NCBI RefSeq assembly: GCF_947495275.1
Contig: NZ_CANLYL010000001.1
Coordinates: 62,001 to 126,000 of the forward strand
Source: an uncultured Roseobacter sp.
Lineage (GTDB): Bacteria > Pseudomonadota > Alphaproteobacteria > Rhodobacterales > Rhodobacteraceae
Direction of reading: 5' to 3'
DNA: 64,000 nt
Position 1 is the stretch's first letter. Each line of letters begins with the position of its first letter. Below are positions 35,088-44,115 of this stretch, one piece after another. The notes below the pieces were generated by a model. The model had not been told where the DNA came from and searched no databases. It saw nothing but the letters and a program-made list of their open reading frames with translations. A program made the translations under genes and the position numbers.

Positions 35088-36242
35088 CTATTGATTTGCG
35101 CGCTCTGCTTCAATCTCACGCCACTTGGCAACATTGCGATTGTGCTCCTCAAGCGTCTTGGCAAAGGCGTGGCCGCCGGTGCCATCCGCTACAAAGAAAA
35201 CGAAATCTGTCTCCAATGGTCGCGCCGCTGCCTGTAAACTTGCGGCACCGGGATTGGCGATGGGCGTGGGCGGCAAACCTTCGATCACATAGGTGTTCCA
35301 GGGCGTGGCGGCGCGCAACTCGCTCTGGCGCAAGCCCCTGCCCAGAACACCCTGCCCCTTGGTCACGCCGTAGATGACCGTCGGGTCCGTCTGAAGTCGC
35401 ATACCGCGGTTAAGTCGGTTCACAAAGACGCTGGCGACCTGACCGCGCTCTTCTGCAACACCGGTTTCTTTTTCAACGATGGATGCCAGTACCAACAGTT
35501 CTTCAGGCGTCTCAACCGGCAGGTCATCCGAGCGGTTTTGCCAGGCCTGGGCGACGCGCAATTCCTGGGCCGCCTGCATCTGTTGGATAATGTCGTTGCG
35601 ATCATCACCGGGGCGTAGCTCATAGCTGTCGGGTGCCAACGACCCTTCTGGCGGCAGTTCAGCTACGCTGCCCTCCAGCACATCCATTGATTTCAGGCTT
35701 TCAACAACCTGCCAGGAGGTCACACCTTCGGCCAGCGCGACGCGGAACCGCGTGTCGGCCTGTGCTTTCTTTTCAGTGTAGATTTCGGGCGTCTCTTCTT
35801 CAGCGGGCGTGAACGCCACCCGTTCTTCGAACCGGTTCGTCTCCGGATCAAGCTCGCGCACCTGCACGCCCAGACGGTTTACACCAATCCTGTAAACGAC
35901 TTCGGTGCCGCATGTGCTCGCCCCGCCGCGGGTCACGATATCGACGATTTCGGCCATCGATGCACCGGGGCCGACAAGATAACTACCAGCCTTGAGTTGC
36001 GATGTTTTTTCCGCGTAGTCCGCGCCTACCCGGAAAATGGTCGCGGAACTCACCGCGCCCTGATCCTCCAGCGACCGGCTGACCCGGCGCATGTTGGTGC
36101 CGCGTTCGACCTGGAGACAGATCGCCTGATCCAGCGGCCCGACGGCATCATACTGCCCCTTCCCCCAGAGGATCACGCCGCCCATCAGAAACAGCAGCAC
36201 AATCAGCATGGTCACCGCGTTAGACGCGATATGTCGCCACAT
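35088..36242 (-). CDS. mltG: Endolytic peptidoglycan transglycosylase MltG
   Basis: A 384-residue YceG-family protein that cleaves nascent glycan strands at the inner membrane. One transmembrane helix (about residues 10-28) anchors a periplasmic YceG domain. The catalytic region ELLVLASIVEKETGVAEERG carries the catalytic Glu, followed by VASVFVNRLNRGMRLQTDPT and VIYGV. The start overlaps the fabF stop by one base (TGATG). MltG directly before GTA gp1 is a common arrangement. Confidence 0.95.
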   Translation of the reverse strand: MWRHIASNAVTMLIVLLFLMGGVILWGKGQYDAVGPLDQAICLQVERGTNMRRVSRSLEDQGAVSSATIFRVGADYAEKTSQLKAGSYLVGPGASMAEIVDIVTRGGASTCGTEVVYRIGVNRLGVQVRELDPETNRFEERVAFTPAEEETPEIYTEKKAQADTRFRVALAEGVTSWQVVESLKSMDVLEGSVAELPPEGSLAPDSYELRPGDDRNDIIQQMQAAQELRVAQAWQNRSDDLPVETPEELLVLASIVEKETGVAEERGQVASVFVNRLNRGMRLQTDPTVIYGVTKGQGVLGRGLRQSELRAATPWNTYVIEGLPPTPIANPGAASLQAAARPLETDFVFFVADGTGGHAFAKTLEEHNRNVAKWREIEAERANQ

Positions 36243-37501
36243 CAGCTGGTTTTCCCAAAGATCACGCTGGCGTTGGTGCCACCGAAGCCAAAGGAATTCG
36301 ACAGCGCCACATCCACTTTGCGTTCACGCTTGGCATTAGGAGCAAGGTCCAGCTTTGTTTCTACGGCAGGGTTATCGAGATTGATCGTCGGAGGTGCCAC
36401 CTGATCACGGATCGCAAGGATGGAGAAAATCGCCTCAATCGCGCCCGCAGCCCCCAGCAGATGGCCGGTCGACGATTTGGTCGAGGACATGGTCACGTTG
36501 CCCGCGTGATCCCCCAGCATCCGCTCGACGGCACCCAGCTCGATTGTGTCCGCCATGGTCGATGTGCCGTGCGCGTTGATATAGTCGATATCTTTCGGCT
36601 CCAGCCCTGCATTGTTGAGCGCGGCACGCATGGCCCGCTCTGCACCGTCGCCATCTTCCGCCGGGGCGGTAATGTGATAGGCATCTCCGGAAAGACCGTA
36701 ACCCAGCACTTCGGCGTATATCTTGGCACCGCGCGCCTTGGCGTGCTCGTATTCCTCAAGCACCACAATGCCCGCGCCTTCGCCCATGACAAACCCGTCG
36801 CGATCCGCGTCATAGGGGCGGCTGGCTTTCTGCGGCTCATCCCCACGCTTGGTGCTGAGCGCCTTGCAGGCGTTGAAACCGGCGATACCGATCTCACAGA
36901 TCGCCGCCTCTGCACCACCCGCGATCATCACATCCGCATCCCCATGCTGGATCAGGCGACTGGCATCGCCAATGGCATGCGCACCGGTGGAGCAGGCCGT
37001 GACAACCGAATGGTTCGGGCCGCGAAACCCGTATTTGATCGAAACCTGACCCGAGATCAGGTTGATCAGCGCGCCGGGCACAAAGAACGGGGAGACGCGA
37101 CGCGGGCCTTTCTCATTCATCATGATCGCAGTATTGGCGATGGAATTCAGCCCACCGATGCCTGACCCGATCAGCACGCCGGTACGCTCAAGGCTTTCGC
37201 GGTCTTCCGGCTGCCAACCTGCGTCCTGCACCGCCTGTTGGGCAGCGGCCAATCCAAACAGGATGAAAGTGTCCACTTTGCGTTGGTCTTTTGGCTCCAT
37301 GTAGGTGTCGGCATTGAAGGTGCCGTCCGACCCATCACCCAAAGGCACTTCGCAGGCGTATTGTGTAACCAGTTTACTGGGATCAAAACCCGTGATCGGC
37401 CCCGCCCCGGATTGGCCGTCGAGAATACGAGACCAACTTGCCTCAACGCCATCCGCCAGTGGTGTGACCAGGCCCAGGCCTGTGACAACTACTCTCCGCA
37501 T
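36242..37501 (-). CDS. fabF: Beta-ketoacyl-ACP synthase II
   Basis: A 419-residue condensing enzyme elongating acyl-ACP with malonyl-ACP. The Cys-His-His triad is visible in VTACSTGAHAIG, NAHGTSTMADTIELGAVERM and SSTKSSTGHLLGAAGA. The N-terminus MRRVVVTGLGLVTPLADGVE is canonical; a GAGAGGGG site precedes 37501. It couples to mltG downstream by a 1-bp overlap. Confidence 0.97.
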   Translation of the reverse strand: MRRVVVTGLGLVTPLADGVEASWSRILDGQSGAGPITGFDPSKLVTQYACEVPLGDGSDGTFNADTYMEPKDQRKVDTFILFGLAAAQQAVQDAGWQPEDRESLERTGVLIGSGIGGLNSIANTAIMMNEKGPRRVSPFFVPGALINLISGQVSIKYGFRGPNHSVVTACSTGAHAIGDASRLIQHGDADVMIAGGAEAAICEIGIAGFNACKALSTKRGDEPQKASRPYDADRDGFVMGEGAGIVVLEEYEHAKARGAKIYAEVLGYGLSGDAYHITAPAEDGDGAERAMRAALNNAGLEPKDIDYINAHGTSTMADTIELGAVERMLGDHAGNVTMSSTKSSTGHLLGAAGAIEAIFSILAIRDQVAPPTINLDNPAVETKLDLAPNAKRERKVDVALSNSFGFGGTNASVIFGKTS

Positions 37502-37590
37502 CGTAATGCCCCTCTCAATTTCGTCCCCCCCATACAGTGCGGAGAGGTTTTTGTGCAAGTGCGCAGACGGCACTGCGGTCTGACCGGATT

Positions 37591-38124
37591 CTATTGCGGC
37601 GGACCTTTGCGTGCCAGTAACTTAACGGCACTTTCTTCATATTCAGCGTCGCGAAGGGCTTCATATCCCAATGCCTCGGCAATTTTCAGCGATGCGCTGT
37701 GCTCCGGGGCGATCATGCAGACCAGCCGTCCGGTAACGACCCGGTCAAACCAGTCATGGGCGGCGCGCACAGCCTCGATACCCAAACCCTGTCCGTGTGC
37801 TTCCGGTGACAACACCCAACCCGCTTCAGGGAAATCATCAAAATCCTCTCCCAGATTACGTTTGGCGTAGAAGAACCCGACCTGTCCGGAAATTTCTGGT
37901 TCCCGGTGCCGCTGGATTGCCCATTGGCCAAATCCGGTGATCTGCCAATGCCCGGCATTGCGCAAAAAGCCGTCCCAAGCCTTACTGCGGGACCAGGGTT
38001 CCCCATTTATGTGTTCCACCACTTCTGGTGTCGACCATATTTCGGCATAGCGGCTGAAGTCTTCGGCGCGCATACCGCGCAAGGTCAGCCGCGACGTGTT
38101 GATTGTGGGTATCGTGCGCGACAT
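37591..38124 (-). CDS. RimJ/RimL-like GNAT acetyltransferase
   Basis: A 177-residue GNAT protein. TSRLTLRGMRAEDFSRYAEI, AGWVLSPEAHGQGLGIEAVR (acetyl-CoA loop, QGLGIEA) and SLKIAEALGYEALRDAEYEE are the family blocks. Substrate unknown; relatives acetylate ribosomal protein N-termini or small molecules. It lies between acpP and fabF in the same orientation, an insertion into what is often an adjacent pair. Confidence 0.88.
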   Translation of the reverse strand: MSRTIPTINTSRLTLRGMRAEDFSRYAEIWSTPEVVEHINGEPWSRSKAWDGFLRNAGHWQITGFGQWAIQRHREPEISGQVGFFYAKRNLGEDFDDFPEAGWVLSPEAHGQGLGIEAVRAAHDWFDRVVTGRLVCMIAPEHSASLKIAEALGYEALRDAEYEESAVKLLARKGPPQ

Positions 38125-38222
38125 TTCGCAGCCTCTGCTCTGTTTGCGGGGTTTGGCGCCCTCTTTGGCCAGATTTGCGCAAGAGCCGCCCTAAATTCAA
38201 CCCCTCCGCGAAATATCATAGC

Positions 38223-38258
38223 AAAAGGCGCCCCTCCTCGCGGAAAGACGCCCTTTTA
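38223..38258 (-). terminator. Possible terminator after acpP
   Basis: In the minus direction AAAAGGGCG and GGCGCCTTTT form an imperfect stem with a one-base bulge, with a small inner TCC-GGA pairing, ending in TTTTG. It lies about 30 bp after the acpP stop, so acpP may be expressed at a higher level than the genes beyond it. Confidence 0.45.
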
Positions 38259-38289
38259 AAATACATCGCCGGGCACCCCCGGCGCGCCA

Positions 38290-38523
38290 TCAGGAGGCTT
38301 CGCTAATGAACTTCACCGCGTCGCCAAATGTTTGAATGGTTTCGGCGGCGTCATCGGGGATTTCGATGCCAAACTCTTCTTCGAATGCCATCACCAACTC
38401 AACAGTGTCGAGGCTGTCTGCACCAAGATCGTCGATGAAAGAGGCATTTTCCGCCACTTTGTCTTCTTCAACACCAAGGTGCTCAACAACGATTTTCTTA
38501 ACGCGATCTGCGATGTCGCTCAT
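38290..38523 (-). CDS. acpP: Acyl carrier protein
   Basis: A 77-residue acidic carrier of fatty acid intermediates. Ser37 in [10 protein letters not shown] is the phosphopantetheine attachment site. Length and sequence are canonical. It has its own 250-bp upstream region (38524-38775) in which I see no gene, and a possible terminator after it, in line with high expression. Confidence 0.98.
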   Translation of the reverse strand: MSDIADRVKKIVVEHLGVEEDKVAENASFIDDLGADSLDTVELVMAFEEEFGIEIPDDAAETIQTFGDAVKFISEAS

Positions 38524-38775
38524 AATAGTCCCTCATTCGTTCGGGCCATACTGGCCCCTTTCGGTTGTCCGCTCAAACCGGTGATTCCGGCCAGGTCGAA
38601 CGTTTGCCCCAAAGGGGCGGCTCTATCCGGTTCAGCGTAGCGTCCGCCCCGCCTCAATCGGTTCGATCAACATGCTTCATGTCACATGCCGGGTCAAAAC
38701 TGCGCCCCCTTTAGCACAAGCGGCCCAGATGGCAAACGCATTGTGCACACTCTTTGAGCGAGGCGCAAATCTGAC

Positions 38776-39513
38776 CTACAACATGGCCATGCCGCCGTTT
38801 ACATGCAAGGTGGTACCAGTCACATACCCCCCTTCCTCGCTGGAAAGATAAAGGACGGCGTTGCTGATATCTGCCGGTGTTCCCATACGTCCGGCGGGAA
38901 TTTGCCCCATGATTCCCGCTTTTTGATCATCTGTCAGCTTGTCGGTCATCGCCGTTTCGATAAATCCGGGGGCCACAGCGTTCACCGTGATTCCGCGGCT
39001 CGCGACTTCATAGGCCAGACTTTTCGACATGCCGACCATGCCCGCCTTGGACGCGGCGTAATTGGCCTGGCCGGGGTTGCCGGTGGCACCCACGACGCTT
39101 GAAATATTCACGATCCGGCCCCAGCGCGCCTTCATCATGCCGCGCATAACCCCTTTGCAAAGCTTGAACGTTGCCGTGAGGTTCACGTTCAATACGGACT
39201 GCCATTCATCGTCAGACATGCGCATGAAAAGATTATCGCGGGTGATGCCCGCGTTGTTGATCAGGATATCGACGGCACCCATCGCCTCGATTGCCTGTTT
39301 GGGCAACGCTTCCACGGCGTCGAAATCACTCAGGTTGCACGGCAGAACATGGGCGCGTTCCGCCAGTTCAGCGGCAAGCGCCTCCAACGGTTCAACCCGC
39401 GTCCCCGAGAGACCAACCGTTGCGCCCGCAGCATGCAATGTGCGCGCAATCTCCGCGCCAATGCCGCCCGATGCGCCCGTCACCAGCGCGGATTTCCCTG
39501 TCAAATCGAACAT
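38776..39513 (-). CDS. fabG: 3-oxoacyl-ACP reductase
   Basis: A 245-residue short-chain dehydrogenase reducing beta-ketoacyl-ACP with NADPH. The nucleotide motif TGASGGIG (residues 13-20), NAG (about 87-89), catalytic Ser in NISSVVG and YAASKAG (Tyr-x-x-x-Lys) are all present. It follows fabD by 88 bp in the same orientation. Confidence 0.97.
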   Translation of the reverse strand: MFDLTGKSALVTGASGGIGAEIARTLHAAGATVGLSGTRVEPLEALAAELAERAHVLPCNLSDFDAVEALPKQAIEAMGAVDILINNAGITRDNLFMRMSDDEWQSVLNVNLTATFKLCKGVMRGMMKARWGRIVNISSVVGATGNPGQANYAASKAGMVGMSKSLAYEVASRGITVNAVAPGFIETAMTDKLTDDQKAGIMGQIPAGRMGTPADISNAVLYLSSEEGGYVTGTTLHVNGGMAML

Positions 39514-39601
39514 TCAAGCTCTCCCAAAGTCAAAGTTTTGCGCCGAAGTGCCACGACCGCTGACCAAGTTCAACCGAAGGTTGGCAGCGAAAGGCCAAAG
39601 C

Positions 39602-40537
39602 CTAGGCGGCGTCCAGCACGGCCCGGATATCATCAGGTGCCCCGATATTGCGCTGCGTGCTCTCCTTGGCAATCCGGCGGATCATGCCGCTGAGCGCCTT
39701 GCCCGCCCCAATCTCCCAAAACGCCGTCACCCCCTGCTCGGCCATCCATTCAACGGATGTTTTCCACCGCACCTGGCCCGTCACCTGATCCACCAGCAAA
39801 GAACGGATCGCGGATGTGTCCGAAACCGAGGCCGCCAGCACATTCGACACAAGAGGTACCTGAGGACGTTGCATATCAACGTCATCCAGTGCGCGCGCCA
39901 TTTCGGCGGCAGCGGGTGCCATCAATGAACAGTGGAAAGGGGCGGAGACCGGCAGCAGCAAGGCCCGCTTGGCACCCGCCGCTTTCGCCAGATCAATCGC
40001 ACGTTCAACCGCCGACTTGCTGCCCGACAATACGTTCTGGGCGGGATCATTTTCATTGGCGACCTGACAGACGTCGCCCTGTGCAGCCTCTTCGGCCACC
40101 TTCTCAGCAGCGTCAAAATCAAGCCCCAGTACCGCGGCCATTGCGCCCTCACCCACCGGAACGGCCTGTTGCATAGCCTTCCCGCGGGTTCGCAGCAACC
40201 GGGCCGTGTCTGCGATCGTGAAGGTTCCCGCCGCGGCGAGCGCCGAATACTCCCCAAGCGAATGGCCGGCAACAAAGGTCGCCTGGTCCAAACCGATACC
40301 TTCGGCTTGAAGCGCGCGCATCGCGGCCAGGGACGTCGCCATCAACGCTGGCTGTGCGTTTTCCGTCAGTGTCAGCGTCTCAATATCGCCGTCCCAGATC
40401 AGAGCGCTAAGCTTTTCGCCCAAGGCCTCGTCCACCTCATCAAAAACCGCCCGCGCTGCCGGATAGACTTCTGCCAGTGCTTTACCCATGCCGATGGTTT
40501 GCGCACCCTGACCGGGAAAGACAAATGCGTTGCTCAT
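39602..40537 (-). CDS. fabD: Malonyl-CoA:ACP transacylase
   Basis: A 311-residue enzyme loading malonyl groups onto ACP. FVFPGQGAQTIGMGKAL and the nucleophile motif AGHSLGEYSALAAAG are intact; the His in APFHCSLM completes the pair. The start at 40537 has GAGGGG upstream; the longer open frame to 40612 is unsupported. It is divergent from the cytochrome b561-YceI gene. Confidence 0.97.
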   Translation of the reverse strand: MSNAFVFPGQGAQTIGMGKALAEVYPAARAVFDEVDEALGEKLSALIWDGDIETLTLTENAQPALMATSLAAMRALQAEGIGLDQATFVAGHSLGEYSALAAAGTFTIADTARLLRTRGKAMQQAVPVGEGAMAAVLGLDFDAAEKVAEEAAQGDVCQVANENDPAQNVLSGSKSAVERAIDLAKAAGAKRALLLPVSAPFHCSLMAPAAAEMARALDDVDMQRPQVPLVSNVLAASVSDTSAIRSLLVDQVTGQVRWKTSVEWMAEQGVTAFWEIGAGKALSGMIRRIAKESTQRNIGAPDDIRAVLDAA

Positions 40538-40762
40538 GAAAACGGCCCCTCTTTCTATGTTCCTTGGAACCGGCTTAGCCTGCACAAGCGGTTGAGGCAA
40601 CGGCAGAACCATCGCGCATCCGGATTGTCGGCTTCAGCGATCAGCCCGTCGCGGATTTTGCAAATTGCTCGCTGACGCGCAAGCCTTGTGCGGCCGCGAC
40701 CATTGCGTCCCTCTTCTTACCCGTTACATGTTGTCCATCGTGGCAAAGCCCTGAGGTTTATG

Positions 40763-41962
40763 ATGTCCCTTACCAATACCGCAACGCATTACGGCGCGAT
40801 CACCAAGGTTTTTCATTGGCTGACAGCCCTGCTGATCCTCACGCTGATCCCCTTGGGCATCTACGCCAATGGCCTGCCTTATGAGACTTCGGAACAGCTG
40901 GCCCAAAAGGCGTGGATGTTCTCACTGCACAAAACGCTCGGCGTGACCGTTTTTTTCGTCGCGCTGGCACGCATTTTCTGGGCATTCAGTCAAGAAAAGC
41001 CCGGGCTGCTTCACCCGGATCGTAAGATCGAAAGCCTTGCCGCCGAGACCGTGCACTGGCTGCTCTATGGATCGTTGATGCTGGTGCCGCTTGCCGGCTG
41101 GATCCACCACGCCGCCACCGATGGCTTTGCACCGATCTGGTGGCCCTTGGGTCAATCCCTGCCGCTTGTGCCCAAATCCGAGGCCGTGGCCTCCGTGTCC
41201 GCAGGACTTCACATCGTCTTTGAACGCGTGCTGGCCGCTTCGATCTTCTTGCATATCGCGGGTGCCCTCAAACATCACCTGATCGACAAGGACGCCACAC
41301 TGCGGCGTATACTGCCCGGTCGTCCGGAGGTGGCAAAGGCAGGTGGTGGTCACCGGCTTGTGGCCCCCTTGCTGGTTGCGGTCGCGGTCTGGGTCGGCGC
41401 GCTTGCCATCGGAAATACCCTTGGTCTTTACGCGGCCCACGGGCCGACAATCACGGCTGCCGCCTTGGAAGATGTGCAATCGGACTGGCAGGTGCAGGAG
41501 GGCGAGATCACTATCGCCGTGCGCCAACTGGGGTCCGACGTTGAGGGTAGTTTCGCGGAATGGACGTCAGCGATCTCGTTTGATGAAAGCGTCACGGAGG
41601 GCAAAGCGGGATCGGTCGAAACAACCATCTCAATCGGATCACTAACACTGGGATCGGTGACGAGCCAAGCTTTGGGGGCGGATTTCTTCAATGCGGAGGC
41701 CTTCCCGACAGCCGTGTTCGCCGCGGACATCGTAAAACTGGAGGAGGACTACGAGGCCCAGGGCACATTGACGCTGAAAGAGGCGGCCATGCCGGTCACC
41801 CTGCCCTTCACGCTCGAAATCACAGAGGGGATTGCGACCATGTCAGGCAGCACAACCCTCGACCGTCGCGACTACGGGATCGGAGATAATCAGAAAGATG
41901 AAGCGTCGCTGGGGTTCACCGTCGCCGTGCAGATTTCACTGACGGCCGCGCGCGCGGAATAA
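40763..41962 (+). CDS. Cytochrome b561-YceI domain fusion
   Basis: A 399-residue membrane protein. Residues about 5-180 are a cytochrome b561 domain with four hydrophobic helices and candidate heme His in FHWLTALLIL, FSLHKTLGV, MLVPLAGWIHHAATDG and LHIAGALKHHLIDK. Another membrane helix (about 200-220) leads to a periplasmic YceI domain (about 230-399, lipocalin-like, polyisoprenoid binding in the solved family). It may move electrons between a membrane quinone and a bound isoprenoid (inference). GAGG lies 6 nt before the ATG at 40763. Confidence 0.88.
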   Translation: MSLTNTATHYGAITKVFHWLTALLILTLIPLGIYANGLPYETSEQLAQKAWMFSLHKTLGVTVFFVALARIFWAFSQEKPGLLHPDRKIESLAAETVHWLLYGSLMLVPLAGWIHHAATDGFAPIWWPLGQSLPLVPKSEAVASVSAGLHIVFERVLAASIFLHIAGALKHHLIDKDATLRRILPGRPEVAKAGGGHRLVAPLLVAVAVWVGALAIGNTLGLYAAHGPTITAAALEDVQSDWQVQEGEITIAVRQLGSDVEGSFAEWTSAISFDESVTEGKAGSVETTISIGSLTLGSVTSQALGADFFNAEAFPTAVFAADIVKLEEDYEAQGTLTLKEAAMPVTLPFTLEITEGIATMSGSTTLDRRDYGIGDNQKDEASLGFTVAVQISLTAARAE

Positions 41963-41982
41963 TTTCAGCCTCTGGACAGACA

Positions 41983-42015
41983 AAAAAAGCCGCGCCCTGG
42001 TCGGCGCGGCTTTTT
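41983..42015. terminator. Bidirectional terminator between the two YceI genes
   Basis: AAAAAAAGCCGCGCC and GGCGCGGCTTTTT form a perfect 8-bp GC stem with a 6-nt loop, flanked by A and T runs on either side. It sits between two convergent genes and can end both. Confidence 0.9.
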
Positions 42016-42035
42016 CACAGCTTTGACGGAAAAGC

Positions 42036-42608
42036 TTATTCCGCCTTCATCGCTTCAATCGAGATTTTGATCTCAACTTCATCACTCACATAAGGCGCGA
42101 AGGCCCCGAGATTGAAATCGGATCGCAAGACAGTTGCGGACGCATCAAACCCCGCCCAGGGCTTGCCCGCTTGGGGGTGATCGCCGGTCTGGTTCAGCTT
42201 GGCATCCAGCACAACCGATTTTGTCACATCGTTCATTGTCAGATCGCCAGTGATCTTGGCTGTATCATCGCCCGTCAACTCAATGGCCGTGGATGAAAAG
42301 GTGATCATGTCGCCTTCTTCTGCACCAAAGAAATCCCCGGACATGAAATGCCCTTCGCGTTTTTCCCACCCGGTGAACATGCTCATCACCGGCATCGCCA
42401 CGTTTACCGATGAGGCCGCGGGATCGGCTTGATCAAACATGATCTCGCCTTCAAACCCGGAGAACATCCCGTAGGTGGTCGAAAATCCCAGGTGATTGTA
42501 GCTGAACAACACCTGACTATGGCTGGCATCAAGTACATATTTTTCAGCGGCGGCTGACGCCATGCCTGCCGTTGCGGCCAATGCGGCGGCGAGAATAAGT
42601 GATTTCAT
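42036..42608 (-). CDS. Secreted YceI family protein
   Basis: A 190-residue protein with a signal peptide (MKSLILAAALAATAGMASA, cleavage after about residue 19) and one YceI domain: KYVLDASHSQVLFSYNHLGF and DLTMNDVTKSVVLDAKLNQT are the typical blocks. YceI proteins bind isoprenoid lipids in a beta-barrel. AGGAGG precedes the ATG at 42608. It is convergent with a gene whose C-terminus carries a second YceI domain. Confidence 0.93.
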   Translation of the reverse strand: MKSLILAAALAATAGMASAAAEKYVLDASHSQVLFSYNHLGFSTTYGMFSGFEGEIMFDQADPAASSVNVAMPVMSMFTGWEKREGHFMSGDFFGAEEGDMITFSSTAIELTGDDTAKITGDLTMNDVTKSVVLDAKLNQTGDHPQAGKPWAGFDASATVLRSDFNLGAFAPYVSDEVEIKISIEAMKAE

Positions 42609-42737
42609 TGGGGAACCTCCTGAAGATAAATCCATGGGGGTTATGTGGCACTGTCGGCCCATAAAGCAATTGCGCAGACCTCAACAGAAATTGCGCGCTG
42701 GCGAACAGCGCGCTTTTTCGCCGATCTGAAGGGATGA

Positions 42738-43226
42738 TCAGAGTTTGCCAGCAACCCGCAAGGCGGTCACAAGACTGCGGTGCGCCACGCGGTCACTTGC
42801 GGCTACCTCGGCCAGTAACGCATCGTTCTTGCCCCAGAGCTTCACGTAAGTGCCGGAGTTTTCGACGTTGGTCAGATCCTTGAAGGCACATCTGTCCAGG
42901 ACGAAACGGTCCTTGCCCCGTGTTCGCACCAGCCGCACCTCATGACGGATTGTATCCACCTCGACCCTGGGCGCCGCCGGGCGCACGAACCCTTGCAACA
43001 ATGCTATCCCGGCCATGCCGCCTACGGCAGAGGCCAAGAGTTTGAAAAGCATCAATTCGTGATCCCAACTCGCGCCTGGCGCAAACCACAAACCCAGCGC
43101 TGTGAGGATCAACGCAGCACCGATCACACCCTGCGCGCTGCGCATCAGCATCCGGCTACCGTCAGTGGTTCGCACCGGTTGCGGTGCAATGGACTCAAAG
43201 CTGACTGGATCGACTGTGCTGGACAT
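42738..43226 (-). CDS. Hypothetical two-helix membrane protein
   Basis: A 162-residue protein of unknown function. A polar N-terminus (about 1-30) is followed by two hydrophobic helices (about 33-51 and 62-81) and a C-terminal globular region with VDTIRHEVRLVRTRGKDRFV and NSGTYVKLWGKNDALLAEVA. That part alternates strand-like stretches but I cannot assign a family. AGAGAGGAAA precedes the ATG at 43226. It is divergent from the rpsF operon. Confidence 0.7.
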   Translation of the reverse strand: MSSTVDPVSFESIAPQPVRTTDGSRMLMRSAQGVIGAALILTALGLWFAPGASWDHELMLFKLLASAVGGMAGIALLQGFVRPAAPRVEVDTIRHEVRLVRTRGKDRFVLDRCAFKDLTNVENSGTYVKLWGKNDALLAEVAASDRVAHRSLVTALRVAGKL

Positions 43227-43359
43227 GCGCTTTCCTCTCTTGGTTAACGAGCAAAGAAACGCGCAATCAAGACGCAAATAAGACAGCTTTCGGGCACCGT
43301 CAGGGCCATTTCGTGGAGCATCGCGCGAATGCCGCTTATATCATCCCGGCCATGCAGGC

Positions 43360-43387
43360 TTGCGTGCTCCGTCAAAGCGTGTATATC
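43360..43387 (+). promoter_or_regulatory. Candidate promoter of rpsF-rpsR-rplI
   Basis: TTGCGT (43360-43365), a 16-bp spacer and TATATC (43382-43387), about 110 bp before rpsF. A sequence-based guess; a leader hairpin follows. Confidence 0.4.
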
Positions 43388-43433
43388 GGCGCTTCCTTTT
43401 GCAAAACGATTTAACCGCGCAGTCTCTCGTGGC

Positions 43434-43459
43434 GGGGCCGCAAAAGGAGTAACGGCCTC
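43434..43459 (+). promoter_or_regulatory. Leader hairpin upstream of rpsF
   Basis: GGGGCCG (43434-43440) and CGGCCTC (43453-43459) pair with one G-U wobble around a 12-nt loop, 38 bp before the rpsF start. Many rpsF leaders bind the S6:S18 dimer for autoregulation; this hairpin is a candidate for such a site, but I could not match the motif base by base. Confidence 0.35.
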
Positions 43460-43497
43460 ACCTTTGAAATGCGCCTTGATATAAATGAGGAAGCTAC

Positions 43498-43851
43498 ATG
43501 CCTAAATATGAGCATGTTATGATCGCGCGTCAGGACCTGTCCAACACGCAAGCCGAAGGGCTGATCGAACATTTTGGCGCCGTCCTGTCCGACAACGGCG
43601 GCGCACTCGTGGATCACGAGTACTGGGGCGTCAAAACGATGGCCTATAAGATCAACAAGAACCGCAAGGGCCACTACGCCTTCCTACGTTCGGATGCTCC
43701 GGCACCGGCCGTTCAGGAAATGGAACGCCTGATGCGCCTGCATGATGATGTGATGCGCGTGCTGACCATCAAAGTCGATGAGCACGCCGAACTGCCGTCG
43801 GTACAGATGCAGAAACGTGACGAGCGTGAAGGCCGTCGCGAGCGCCGTTGA
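43498..43851 (+). CDS. rpsF: 30S ribosomal protein S6
   Basis: A 117-residue S6, which pairs with S18 on the platform of the small subunit. MPKYEHVMIARQDLSNTQAE and WGVKTMAYKINKNRKGHYAF are typical. A GAGGAA site precedes it. First gene of the S6-S18-L9 operon. C-terminus is charged (KRDEREGRRERR), common for alphaproteobacterial S6. Confidence 0.98.
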   Translation: MPKYEHVMIARQDLSNTQAEGLIEHFGAVLSDNGGALVDHEYWGVKTMAYKINKNRKGHYAFLRSDAPAPAVQEMERLMRLHDDVMRVLTIKVDEHAELPSVQMQKRDEREGRRERR

Positions 43852-43877
43852 TCAACTTTAGGACAAGGACATAACCC

Positions 43878-44105
43878 ATGGCCGCTAAACCATTTTTCCG
43901 CCGTCGCAAGGTCTGCCCCTTCTCGGGCGACAACGCACCCAAAATCGACTACAAAGACACCCGTCTGCTACAGCGCTACATCTCTGAGCGTGGCAAGATC
44001 GTGCCGTCCCGTATCACCGCAGTCTCTGCCAAGAAGCAACGCGAACTGGCCCGTGCCATCAAACGCGCCCGTTTCCTGGCCCTGCTGCCCTACGCTGTGA
44101 AGTAA
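43878..44105 (+). CDS. rpsR: 30S ribosomal protein S18
   Basis: A 75-residue S18: [20 protein letters not shown] and [14 protein letters not shown]-like sequence (here [20 protein letters not shown]) are canonical. It lies 26 bp after rpsF and 10 bp before rplI, with AGGACA upstream. Confidence 0.98.
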   Translation: MAAKPFFRRRKVCPFSGDNAPKIDYKDTRLLQRYISERGKIVPSRITAVSAKKQRELARAIKRARFLALLPYAVK

Positions 44106-44115
44106 GGAGACAGAC

